DNA of 10,000 bases from Flavobacterium sp. Lineage in GTDB: Bacteria; Bacteroidota; Bacteroidia; Flavobacteriales; Flavobacteriaceae. The notes beneath the pieces were generated by a model. That model had not been told where the DNA came from. It saw nothing but the letters and a program-made list of their open reading frames with translations, and made no database searches. A program made the position numbers and the translations under genes. The DNA is taken from contig NZ_JAIWOF010000219.1 of assembly GCF_020217025.1 (NCBI RefSeq), forward strand, positions 1-10,000, written 5' to 3'. Each line of letters begins with the position of its first letter. Position 1 is the stretch's first letter. Below are positions 1 through 8,118 of this stretch, in pieces.

Positions 1-2285
1 GATTAAATGAAATTTCTCCTGAGTATTTAGGTAATCTTAATATTGAAAATATTAAAACTTTTGAAGCTAAAAAAGCAATTGACTCATATACCGAATCACT
101 TTATAAAAATGCTAGAGCAAAAGCTGTTCAGGCAAAATATGATGAATTAGTATCTAAAAGAATTGAGGTTGAAAATAAAACATCAAAAGATTTTGAAACT
201 ACAGGAGAAAAGATAGGTTCATTTTTTGGTCAATCTAGTAAAGAATTTGCTAATAGAGATGAAGTCAATAAATATGTCTTAGAAACATTTGGTAGTTATA
301 TTGACAAAAAAGTCAATCCAAAAACTGGAGAAATTACGGTTAACAGAGAAAAATTCCGTGCTTTAGTTGAAAAATATATTGGAGCTTCAGGTTTAAAAAT
401 TAAAGAACAAGAGTTAGCAGATATAGATGCTGAATTAGCTCTATATGAAGCTGAACTAGAGAAAAACTTTAAAGATAAAACTGTAGTAACTGAAGAAACA
501 ATCACAACTGGAGGTGGTGGTGTTACTCCTACAGGTGATGATGATAAAAAGAAAGAAAAAAAATACGATGACAGTTATTTAGACGATGAAAAACGTCGTC
601 AAAAAGAACTATACGAACTTCAAATGAAAAATGAAGAAGAGCGTATTAAAATGCTAAAAGATGGTTATTTAAAAGAAGCTCTTTTAGAAAATCTTAGACA
701 TGCTGATAAGCTTCACGGTTTTGAAGAAAATATTAATGATTTATTGGCTTTGCAATCAAAATTAGATAAGGAAATTGTAGAGGCAGAAAAAGCAGGCGAC
801 ACTAAAAAAGCTACATCGTTAAAAAAACAACGTGAATATGTGGTTGAGCAACAGAAATATATTGGAACTCAAGTTGAACATGAGCAAAAAATGCACCTAC
901 TTAGAATGGCTACCATTCAAGAAAAAGGAGGAATGCAAGAAGTTGATAAGCTAAAAGAAAAATATGAGCGCGAAAAACAACTAAGAGAAACTGCCTTTTT
1001 AGAAGAAATGGCATCGCTTTCTTTATCTGAAGAGGAAAAAGAAAAGCGCAAAAAAGAATTCCAAGAGCGTGAGCTTCAGATGGAGGAAGCAATGCTGAAA
1101 GAACAAATCAATCTTTTGAACAAAATGATTGATGATGTTAATTTTGAAGGAATTGATTTTAGTCTTTTATCACCTGAAGATGAGGAAAAATTAAGAATTC
1201 AAATTGAAGCAATTCAAAATGCAATAGCAAAATTAAAATCTGCGAAAAACGGAGATGTAGAAGAAAACTCTAAAAAGGAATTAGATTTAGGAATAGGTGG
1301 AGAAACTGATGTTCTTGGCTTTACTCAAGACCAATGGGATAAGTTTTTCCAAAATATAAATAATGGTACGGTTGGTTTTCAAACCATGGCTTTTGCAATT
1401 CAAGCTGCAGGTCAAATATTTTCTCAGGTAGATCAATATATGACCGCTTCAGAAAACGCCTCCCTTAAAAAATATGAAAGAGGTCAGGATGCAAGAAAGC
1501 GTGCATTAAAAAGACAATTAGATTCAGGTCAGATTAATCAAGTTCAATACAAACGTAAGGTTGAAGAGTTAGACCAGGAATTAGACCGTAAAAAAGCAGA
1601 AGTAGAATACAAACAAGCTAAGCGTCAAAGAATAATGTCGATTGCAAATGTAATTACTTCTACTGCTCAAGCTATTATGAGTATTTGGGCGCAAGTTCCA
1701 AAGTTTGATTTTGGTGCTACTGCTGGAATACTTACAGGAATGGTTACAGCTATGGGAGCTTTACAATTGGGTACAATTTTAAAAACACCATTACCAGCTA
1801 AAGGTTTTGAAGAAGGTTTGTATCCTGACTACGTTAAGCGAGAGCAAGACGGTAAAATATTTAAAAGTTCTGGTACTTCAAAAATGGAAACCGGTCTTTA
1901 TTCTAAACCAAGAATATTAGTTGGTGAAGGTCCAGGAGATATGCCAGAACTTGTAATTGATAAAAGAGCCTTTGCACAAATATCACCAGAAACAAAAAGT
2001 GCATTATTTAGAGAGCTTCGTGGAATAAAAGGTTTTGAAAATGGATATTATAAGGACGATGTTTTTTATACAGGTAATTCTGTTGGTTCTGGTTCTGCTC
2101 CGGTAGGTTCCGATTCAGAATTAATTAAGATGATGTTAGCTGTAGTTGCAGAAAACACTTCAATTATGAAGGACTTAAAAGAGTCTGGAATCATAGCTTA
2201 TTTTTCAAAAGACTATAGAGACATGAAAAAATTTGTTGAAGAAATGGAAAAATTCAAATCATTAAGAGAAAAAAACCGTAAATAG
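1..2285 (+). CDS. Phage tail tape measure protein, C-terminal part (5' end outside window)
   Basis: The reading frame is open without a stop from position 3 to the TAG at 2283-2285, giving 760 visible residues. The ATG at 624 sits inside a continuous charged region and is not a credible start; the gene begins before the window. A first helical region (to about 480) is followed by a Gly-rich linker (TTGGGGVTPTGDDDD, about 505-550). Then comes a long Lys/Glu-rich coiled-coil stretch (about 550-1130). A hydrophobic Ala/Met/Gly-rich segment at about 1622-1800 (IMSIANVITSTAQAI...) fits the membrane-active region common in tape measure proteins. After it comes a C-terminal motif, ILVGEGPGDMPELVIDK, at about 1909-1965. 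In this family the protein sets tail length and may help DNA cross the host membrane. Size, composition and position before distal tail genes support the call; no enzymatic motif is visible. Confidence 0.82.
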   Translation, partial: LNEISPEYLGNLNIENIKTFEAKKAIDSYTESLYKNARAKAVQAKYDELVSKRIEVENKTSKDFETTGEKIGSFFGQSSKEFANRDEVNKYVLETFGSYIDKKVNPKTGEITVNREKFRALVEKYIGASGLKIKEQELADIDAELALYEAELEKNFKDKTVVTEETITTGGGGVTPTGDDDKKKEKKYDDSYLDDEKRRQKELYELQMKNEEERIKMLKDGYLKEALLENLRHADKLHGFEENINDLLALQSKLDKEIVEAEKAGDTKKATSLKKQREYVVEQQKYIGTQVEHEQKMHLLRMATIQEKGGMQEVDKLKEKYEREKQLRETAFLEEMASLSLSEEEKEKRKKEFQERELQMEEAMLKEQINLLNKMIDDVNFEGIDFSLLSPEDEEKLRIQIEAIQNAIAKLKSAKNGDVEENSKKELDLGIGGETDVLGFTQDQWDKFFQNINNGTVGFQTMAFAIQAAGQIFSQVDQYMTASENASLKKYERGQDARKRALKRQLDSGQINQVQYKRKVEELDQELDRKKAEVEYKQAKRQRIMSIANVITSTAQAIMSIWAQVPKFDFGATAGILTGMVTAMGALQLGTILKTPLPAKGFEEGLYPDYVKREQDGKIFKSSGTSKMETGLYSKPRILVGEGPGDMPELVIDKRAFAQISPETKSALFRELRGIKGFENGYYKDDVFYTGNSVGSGSAPVGSDSELIKMMLAVVAENTSIMKDLKESGIIAYFSKDYRDMKKFVEEMEKFKSLREKNRK

Positions 2286-2286
2286 T

Positions 2287-2691
2287 ATGAACTACATCAC
2301 CACTCAAATATTTGCAGACAATAGAATAAATATCTTTGCTGATAGATTGTTCTATTATTTAGATGAAAAATTCACTTTTGATTTTGTAAAGGAAAAAATT
2401 GTTCTTTCTGGTCATTGTTCAGCCATTTTGCAAGAAGCAGAAGTTTTACCAACTGCTTCAAATGTTGTTTTCTTTTGTGTCGATTTAGACGTTTACAATT
2501 TTTTGCTGTTAGAAATAAGCAAAATTCTAGAACCAAAAATTTGTATGAAATTCAAAGAAAGAATCTTATTAGATTTTGAATTTGTAAAAATTGAAATTTG
2601 GTATGAAAAAACAGGTATGGATGCCATTAACTATGAGGATTCAGACATTTTCATACATGCTTTAGATAAAATTCCACCAATACTTATATAA
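2287..2691 (+). CDS. Hypothetical phage tail-module protein, 134 aa
   Basis: I do not recognise this protein. The ATG lies 1 nt after the tape measure stop and the TAA lies 2 nt before the next ATG, so it is almost certainly co-transcribed and translationally coupled in the tail operon. It has no signal peptide and no clear membrane helix. It looks like a compact alpha/beta protein with hydrophobic strands (for example VVFFCVDLDVYNFLLLEI near residues 59-76) and an acidic patch near the C-terminus (NYEDSDIF). Three cysteines are present but not arranged as a metal site. The slot between tape measure and distal tail protein suggests a tail completion or tail-tip adaptor role, which is inference from position only. 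Confidence 0.7.
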   Translation: MNYITTQIFADNRINIFADRLFYYLDEKFTFDFVKEKIVLSGHCSAILQEAEVLPTASNVVFFCVDLDVYNFLLLEISKILEPKICMKFKERILLDFEFVKIEIWYEKTGMDAINYEDSDIFIHALDKIPPILI

Positions 2692-2693
2692 TT

Positions 2694-4889
2694 ATGTCAA
2701 TACCTGTAAACACACCTTCTTTTGTAGATACACCATCTACACAAGCTTTTCAAAATTGGGAATCTCCATCTCCAAATACTTTTATTTATGTTCAAACTGT
2801 TTACAATGCAATTTATCCAGCGTTTTGTAATGTAAAAATTAAAGATATAATTGGTACTCCTGAAGCTTCTGGATATACACAATTTAGATTGAAAGTAATG
2901 AAAATTTATTTTGGCACTACATCAACCACAGATTGGTTAGTAGCAAATGGTTCATTATTTCCTTCTTTAATTACAGGAGCACCACAAACTATCCCTATTA
3001 CTAGCTCAGGTATGGTTGATTTTTTAGGACTATCAATTCAAAATCTTGCATTAGTTAATATAGGAACTCATGAAGCTAGAGTAGTTTACACAATAGAAGG
3101 AAAAACACCTTCAAATATTTGGAATGAAATTTCAAGCTATTTTCATGTTGTAAGATTGAGTGTTTATGAAAATGAACAAACCACATGGAGTGAAGATGAT
3201 TTTATTCTAAATCACTATCAAGGAACTCCACGACCAGAGAAAACAATTACAATGAATGGTCCACAATGGACTGTCATTACTCCTGCTGATTTCATTTTAG
3301 AGAGTTCCGACCCAAGTGTTACAATTGGGACTTCAACTTCTGCAGCAGGGGTTCAATATAATGCTAGTGGTTCGGGTGAAAAAGTAATAAAATTAAAAAT
3401 CGGTGATTATTTTGATACGCCACAAGCTCTTGTTAATCCAAACTATAATAGAGCTCTTATGGTATTAGCCGGAACATCAACTTTAGTTGGAAGTATTAAT
3501 TTTATTCTAAACGTTTTAACTCCTGGTGATTTTCTTGTAAATCCTAGTCCTTTAAATTTTGAAGCTACCAAAGGGGGAACGGAACCGCTTGCAATTGATG
3601 TGTTTGTATTTGCGCAAAATGCATATTCAATCAGTCATCCATCTTGGTTATTGGTTACTCCATCTCAAGAGAATAGTCCTGGTAATTATGCAAATTTGAA
3701 TGTAGTTCCAATTTCACATGCAAACTTGTCAGGAGGAACTTATGCAGGAAATATTGAGTTAACTTCAATTGTAGGTGGTTCACCAGTTACAATTCAAATT
3801 CCTGTAACTTATGTGTTGCATGAATTTGTTTCATCGCCCTATTCTACTACTCTATTTAATTTCACAAAGGATCCATTATTTTTTGAATTCTATACCCAAA
3901 CAAATGACACTTATTTTGATATCAAAATGAATGTTGAAATATTTGATTGGCATTTTCAAACAGGACTTTCAAAAAATTATGTTATTCCTTTTAAAGTTCC
4001 GCTATACAATAAGCGTCAGCGTGAAAATATAGGATTACGAATTGATAAAATGATTTCTCGATTGGTAGATCCCTTATTTGAAAATTCAAATTTGTATAAT
4101 GCAGCTAATGTAAATCTAGAAATTACCGAAAAGACTTATCCAGCTCACGAGGTAGTTAGAAATACTACGTTGACAACGATTAAGTTTCTTGCAGGTGTTA
4201 CACCAAAAATTAAAAATGGAAACACTGCTTTCCTAGAAATATCTGAAGGAACAAAACGAATTGCAAATGCTAAATTTGATTTTGTTAATTTGCTTTTAGA
4301 TCCAGGACAAATATATGATTGTGAAATTTTGAGAAATGGTGTTTCAATTGAACAATTTCAAATAACTTCTCTAACTCCTAGTTATTTGTATGTAATGGAT
4401 TTTGAATCAATAGAGCCAGTTCTAGGTGATGTAATTGAATTCAAAGTTTTTGTAAATGCAACCGACTTTATCAGTAAAAAATATTTGGTATTTCCTGAAT
4501 CGGAATATACAAATATGATACTTTGGGAAGATGAATTTAAATTAGTGCAAACTTATGAATTCACAGGAAAGCATTTGGTTAAGCCTGATTTTACTTACCA
4601 AAATTCAAATCAAAAAAGAAATTTAATTGATTACATAAAATCTGTAGATTCAAAAAATACTCAAAAGATTAGTTTGAATTCAGGATTCATTCCAAAGTCA
4701 GACCGCGAAATTATTATGAGCATTTTGGCATCAAAAAGACTTTGGGTTTATATTGATGAAAACAATTTGGTTGAAATGGTAAACGAAACCAAATCTATAG
4801 TTTACGATGATATCGACCGTGAGCTTATATCTTTTGATTTAGAATTTACAATCAACAAAAAACGTCATGAGGAAAATAATTCATTCTAA
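2694..4889 (+). CDS. Phage tail protein with BACON/Ig-like domain, distal-tail (Dit-like) candidate
   Basis: This 731-aa protein is largely beta-strand in character. Residues about 283-375 fit a BACON-like/Ig-like domain: PLNFEATKGG at the start, then PSWLLVTPSQ around Trp318, an NLNVVP strand, LSGGTYAGNIELTS, and a closing IQIPVTYVL strand. Residues about 183-276 may be a more diverged Ig-like unit, and residues 115-160 another. The C-terminal half (about 380-731) has a different character: a strand-rich block with VIPFKVPLYNKRQRENIGLR, then a terminal region with alternating strands. BACON domains are known mainly from Bacteroidota proteins and have been described in crAss-like phage tail proteins, where glycan or mucin binding is proposed. 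Position after the tape measure suggests a distal tail or tail-tip role, possibly with host-surface adhesion. The start codon is 2 nt after the previous stop, and the 3' end overlaps the next gene by 23 nt. Confidence 0.68.
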   Translation: MSIPVNTPSFVDTPSTQAFQNWESPSPNTFIYVQTVYNAIYPAFCNVKIKDIIGTPEASGYTQFRLKVMKIYFGTTSTTDWLVANGSLFPSLITGAPQTIPITSSGMVDFLGLSIQNLALVNIGTHEARVVYTIEGKTPSNIWNEISSYFHVVRLSVYENEQTTWSEDDFILNHYQGTPRPEKTITMNGPQWTVITPADFILESSDPSVTIGTSTSAAGVQYNASGSGEKVIKLKIGDYFDTPQALVNPNYNRALMVLAGTSTLVGSINFILNVLTPGDFLVNPSPLNFEATKGGTEPLAIDVFVFAQNAYSISHPSWLLVTPSQENSPGNYANLNVVPISHANLSGGTYAGNIELTSIVGGSPVTIQIPVTYVLHEFVSSPYSTTLFNFTKDPLFFEFYTQTNDTYFDIKMNVEIFDWHFQTGLSKNYVIPFKVPLYNKRQRENIGLRIDKMISRLVDPLFENSNLYNAANVNLEITEKTYPAHEVVRNTTLTTIKFLAGVTPKIKNGNTAFLEISEGTKRIANAKFDFVNLLLDPGQIYDCEILRNGVSIEQFQITSLTPSYLYVMDFESIEPVLGDVIEFKVFVNATDFISKKYLVFPESEYTNMILWEDEFKLVQTYEFTGKHLVKPDFTYQNSNQKRNLIDYIKSVDSKNTQKISLNSGFIPKSDREIIMSILASKRLWVYIDENNLVEMVNETKSIVYDDIDRELISFDLEFTINKKRHEENNSF

Positions 4890-6768
4890 TTTTGAGCTAG
4901 ATTTATCTACAAAAAAAATAACAGACATATCGGAGAATCCAATTTTCTCCGATAAGTTTTCTACAAAATATTCATATCCAATTGAAATTGATTTGGAGGA
5001 TGATTTGGATATCGCTTTTGGATTTATATCCTTTTACAATTCTTCAAATCCATTAACATTAATTGATGTAACGTATGTTCACAATGATGTTTTATCACCT
5101 GCGGTTTTAGAAGTTGAAGAAATTCAAGGAAAAAAAATGCAGATAACAATTTCGTGGGGGTTTGAAGAATTTCCAAGTTGGAACAAAAAATTGTCGGAAT
5201 TGCCATTAGATAAATTTGAGGTAGCTAATATCTACTCTCATGCAGCAGGAATAATTTCGCAAACTTATCCAGCTGTAAATTATAATTTTCCTCAAATTCA
5301 TACAGATAAAATTGATACTGATGACGATATTTGGTTTGCTTTTGAAAAAATATTGAACAATTTTAAAGAAGGGGCTTTCTTAGAAAACTATGTAGACACT
5401 GTTGAAGATATTACTTATAACAAAAATATCATGCAACCGCTTCCATATTTGCTTCATGTTTTAAATAAAGGGTTTGAAGATGGAGGTTATAATTTGGATG
5501 GTTCATTTGTAAATCATCCATTGATAAAAAAGATTTGCCTGTATTCAGACGCAAATTACTTTACAACTTTTGAGCAAGAAAGTTATACTATAATGAAAAT
5601 GTCTGAAGATGGTATTGTAAGATCTGAACAAATAACCGGAACCTTTACTATTCCTCCAGCTTTTTCATGGCAACAACCTCAAATTGTTACTAATCCAAAT
5701 CAAAGGATTTCAAAATATACAAGTGTTACAACCATTGCTGCTCCGGGGAAATACAGAATTATTGGAAAAATAACACTATTTTCTATGGTATTTAAACGAG
5801 CATATTTCACGGTTAAATATAGAAATACTATTATTGGTTCTTTTTATTATAATGCTTCAAGTGATGTCTTTTTACGCATTAATGGTATAAAAAGAACTGT
5901 AAATGTAGATATCGTTTTTGAAACCCTTAGTGATTTATTGCCAAATGAAATCACAATTGAAAGTGAACAATATCCTACATCTGACAAAGTTATTTTTGAT
6001 ATTAATATAAATCCTATTCGATTACATGATACATCAGGAGAGGCAATACCAACGGTGTTAAACCCGAATCAAATTGATTTAACACGAGCGGTTCCAGACC
6101 TTACATTTGGTGATTTGATAACTGCTTTAAAAAATTGGTTCAATTTGAATTTAGATTATGACAATTCAACAGCATATCTAAACTTTGTCCAAGAAGATAT
6201 TGATTTAGCAAGGTTAAAAGAATTCAATTTATTTGAAGTAATGGAACCATTGCGCAAACTTCAAAAAGGAAACTCTTATGTATTGAAATTTCAAGAAGTA
6301 AATTCTAAAGAATATTCGTTTGTTCCGGTGTACCATTCATTTGATACTATTTCTAATTCTTCCTTTGTAACCAACGAAAAAACAACAGAAATTCAAATCA
6401 ATGGATATCCATTACCGTTAGCTTTTAGAAATGGAGTTCAAACTGCTCATGCGTTTGAAGAATCAAATGACAAAGTTCAGTTAGTAATCTACGATGGGTT
6501 AACTTCGGGATTGAATTTAGCTAAGGACCCGAATGAATTACTTTTACCAAGTGTCCACGAAAACTTTTGGAGAAAGTTCATTGAGAGAAGAATAAATGCA
6601 CAAAATTTTCAGTGGAGTTTTTTAGCGGATAGCTTTGAAATTTTAGGATTGAATGTAAAAGATAAATTAAGCTGTTATTCAAACATTCACTTAATAAAAT
6701 CGATTTCCAAAACCGAAATAGAACCAGAGATTTTTGAAGTAGAAATTGAAACTGAAGCAGAGATATAA
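4867..6768 (+). CDS. Putative phage tail hub / tail-tip structural protein, 633 aa
   Basis: The start overlaps the preceding gene by 23 nt, and the protein's conserved-looking N-terminus (FELDLSTKKITDISENPIF, from residue 9) begins directly after this ATG, which supports the chosen start. This opening, followed by SDKFSTKYSYPIEID, is of a type I associate with baseplate or tip proteins of Bacteroidota phages and prophages. Near residues 400-440 there is an LTFGDLITALKNWFNLNLD stretch, reminiscent of the domain in tail hub (gp27/Tal-like) proteins where a helix precedes beta strands. No lysozyme, peptidase or glycosidase motif is visible, so a cell-wall-cleaving tip is not supported. It is the last gene of the tail operon and is followed after 4 nt by a hairpin terminator. 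The hub assignment rests on position and weak sequence character; a generic structural tail protein is the safer reading. Confidence 0.6.
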   Translation: MRKIIHSNFELDLSTKKITDISENPIFSDKFSTKYSYPIEIDLEDDLDIAFGFISFYNSSNPLTLIDVTYVHNDVLSPAVLEVEEIQGKKMQITISWGFEEFPSWNKKLSELPLDKFEVANIYSHAAGIISQTYPAVNYNFPQIHTDKIDTDDDIWFAFEKILNNFKEGAFLENYVDTVEDITYNKNIMQPLPYLLHVLNKGFEDGGYNLDGSFVNHPLIKKICLYSDANYFTTFEQESYTIMKMSEDGIVRSEQITGTFTIPPAFSWQQPQIVTNPNQRISKYTSVTTIAAPGKYRIIGKITLFSMVFKRAYFTVKYRNTIIGSFYYNASSDVFLRINGIKRTVNVDIVFETLSDLLPNEITIESEQYPTSDKVIFDININPIRLHDTSGEAIPTVLNPNQIDLTRAVPDLTFGDLITALKNWFNLNLDYDNSTAYLNFVQEDIDLARLKEFNLFEVMEPLRKLQKGNSYVLKFQEVNSKEYSFVPVYHSFDTISNSSFVTNEKTTEIQINGYPLPLAFRNGVQTAHAFEESNDKVQLVIYDGLTSGLNLAKDPNELLLPSVHENFWRKFIERRINAQNFQWSFLADSFEILGLNVKDKLSCYSNIHLIKSISKTEIEPEIFEVEIETEAEI

Positions 6769-6772
6769 AAAA

Positions 6773-6797
6773 AAAGCGGACAATTACTGTCCGCTTT
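6773..6797. terminator. Bidirectional hairpin terminator between tail operon and integrase
   Basis: AAAGCGGACA (6773-6782) and TGTCCGCTTT (6788-6797) form a perfect 10-bp stem with a 5-nt loop. Read on the + strand it is followed by a T-rich tail (6795-6803) and ends the tail operon. Read on the minus strand it is followed by a run of nine T (complement of 6767-6775) and ends the integrase transcript. The right arm is made of integrase codons, and the integrase stop codon (6784-6786) lies in the loop. Confidence 0.88.
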
Positions 6798-7983
6798 CTT
6801 CTTTAAATAAATCATCTAATCTAAACATATCGTTATTAGCATCAACAGCAACGATATGGGCGTATATCATTGTTGTCTCAATTTTTTTATGACCAAGAAG
6901 TAACATTAGATTTTGTATGGTTCCTCCGGAAATTAAGTATAGAGTAGCAAATGTATGTCTAGAGGTGTGAAAAGTAACTTTAATTTTAATACCTAATTGT
7001 AAAGCTATTTTTTTCAATAGCTTATTCATCGTCTGTTCTGCAATTTTTTTCTGGAAGAGTTTAGGTTCGTAATTAATAATATCTTCCGCTTGATTTATTA
7101 AGGTTACCAATTGGTCCTTTTTTCCTTTTTTCGAAACGAATGTTATATAATTATCATACATGTCTTTTCTATGTAGTTTTAGTACATCAGAAACACGAAG
7201 ACCGCTAAGACAAGCAAATAAAAAATAACCTAATGTTAGTTTTTCATTTTCTGTTATGAATTCAGATTTATAATATTTGATTAGCCTTTTTAAATCATGC
7301 AATTTAAGTGGTGTTCTATTTCCACGAGAAGAACCTGCTACAACATCTTCCAACTCAAATTTTAATTTTATTCCATCTTTTTTTGCAAGCTTCAGGAATT
7401 TTTTAATTGATGCAATATTTGATGCAATTGTTGTGTGTGCATTTCCTCTTTTAACACACCATATTTTAAACTCTTTGAAAAATTGCAAATCAATATCTTG
7501 AAAAGAAATGTCTTCTTTATACTTACAGAGTTTTGCATATACAGAATTATGACGTTTATAACTTCCCGGCTCTAAGAAACTACGCTCTGCTTTAAGTGCT
7601 TCTTTGAAATATGCTAAGAAGCTTATTCGAGTTAAGCCACTCTTTAATTCTTTTTTTAAAATTGCAGGCGTTAATATTCTTTCAGTTAAACGGTAGTTGA
7701 CTTTTATGCTTTCAATTTTTCCTTCTAATTGGCCAAGGATTAAATTATAATCAATCATTTTTTGATTGACTTCTTTAAACCTTGCCTTTTTTTCATCCCA
7801 TAAAATAGTTGGAGCTTTTATTTCTGTTGAAATACGCTCTCGCTGTTTGTTTCCAGAAATGAACAGGTAAACTGTGCACTCTTCTCCGAATTTTCTAATC
7901 GTAAAATAATTATTCACTGACACATAAAAATTTGCTGTGTCAATCAGTGTGTCAAAAATGCGTTCGTTTTGGGCTAAGAACAT
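6784..7983 (-). CDS. Tyrosine recombinase / prophage integrase, 399 aa
   Basis: Site-specific recombinase expected to integrate and excise the prophage at the neighbouring tRNA-Arg gene. Counting from the ATG at 7981-7983, an N-terminal arm-type domain of the Bacteroidota kind (residues about 15-60, FYVSVNNYFTIRK...) is followed by a helical core-binding domain (about 115-205). The C-terminal catalytic domain has Arg263 in CLSGLRVSDVL, a lysine in the SKKGKK hairpin (about 285-289), His339 and Arg342 in FHTSRHTF, His365 in LLLGHKK and nucleophile Tyr374 in TMIYAHI. The set is complete, so the enzyme is predicted active. The frame stays open upstream to an ATG at 8071-8073, but those 30 extra residues do not look like recombinase sequence and cover the inverted repeats beside the attachment site, so the 7983 start is preferred. 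The gene is convergent with the tail operon, and its last codons form part of the shared terminator. Confidence 0.9.
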   Translation of the reverse strand: MFLAQNERIFDTLIDTANFYVSVNNYFTIRKFGEECTVYLFISGNKQRERISTEIKAPTILWDEKKARFKEVNQKMIDYNLILGQLEGKIESIKVNYRLTERILTPAILKKELKSGLTRISFLAYFKEALKAERSFLEPGSYKRHNSVYAKLCKYKEDISFQDIDLQFFKEFKIWCVKRGNAHTTIASNIASIKKFLKLAKKDGIKLKFELEDVVAGSSRGNRTPLKLHDLKRLIKYYKSEFITENEKLTLGYFLFACLSGLRVSDVLKLHRKDMYDNYITFVSKKGKKDQLVTLINQAEDIINYEPKLFQKKIAEQTMNKLLKKIALQLGIKIKVTFHTSRHTFATLYLISGGTIQNLMLLLGHKKIETTMIYAHIVAVDANNDMFRLDDLFKEESGQ

Positions 7984-8062
7984 AGTCAAAGTAAAAATTA
8001 ATTTAAACAAAAAAAGTACACTACATAAGGCTTCCCTCGTGTTTGTGTACTTACTTTGACTA
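7983..8062. repeat. Nested inverted repeats between integrase start and tRNA-Arg
   Basis: TAGTCAAAGTAA at 7983-7994 is perfectly repeated in inverted orientation as TTACTTTGACTA at 8051-8062 (12 bp). Inside it, AAGTACAC at 8014-8021 is repeated in inverted orientation as GTGTACTT at 8045-8052 (8 bp). The two right-hand copies overlap by 2 nt. The left 12-bp copy touches the integrase start codon. Beside an attachment site, such repeats fit integrase arm-binding sites, excisionase sites or an operator for the integrase promoter; which of these is inference. Confidence 0.6.
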
Positions 8063-8080
8063 CTGCGAAACATCGCATTG

Positions 8081-8118
8081 TGATCGCGCCAGGATTCGAA
8101 CCTGGGACCTACTCATTA
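8081..8118. other. Probable prophage attachment site in the 3' half of tRNA-Arg
   Basis: The integrase gene lies directly downstream of the tRNA-Arg 3' end with only a 97-nt non-coding strip between them. Tyrosine integrases commonly use the T-arm and acceptor end of a tRNA as crossover region, and integration then restores the tRNA with phage-borne sequence, which fits the intact gene seen here. The exact core cannot be defined because the second copy would be beyond the left edge of the window. No second copy of this stretch was noticed within the 10 kb. Confidence 0.5.

Noticed and set aside
296..505. A 69-codon minus-strand frame, with similar ones at 910-1092, 2697-2882 and 5024-5206
   Set aside because: They are antisense shadows of the continuous tail genes, with low-complexity or unnatural composition.
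7277..7501. A 74-codon frame on the + strand inside the integrase
   Set aside because: It lies wholly antisense to the integrase, has no recognisable product and has no initiation context.
7984..8016. A promoter for the integrase using TTACTTTG near the start codon
   Set aside because: The nearest upstream TTTG is only 13 nt away, too close for the usual spacing, and transcription would start at or after the start codon. No better candidate could be defended.
7984..8073. Integrase N-terminal extension starting at 8073
   Set aside because: The extra 30 residues do not resemble recombinase sequence and are encoded by the inverted-repeat region beside the attachment site. The ATG at 7981-7983 directly precedes the family-like N-terminus.
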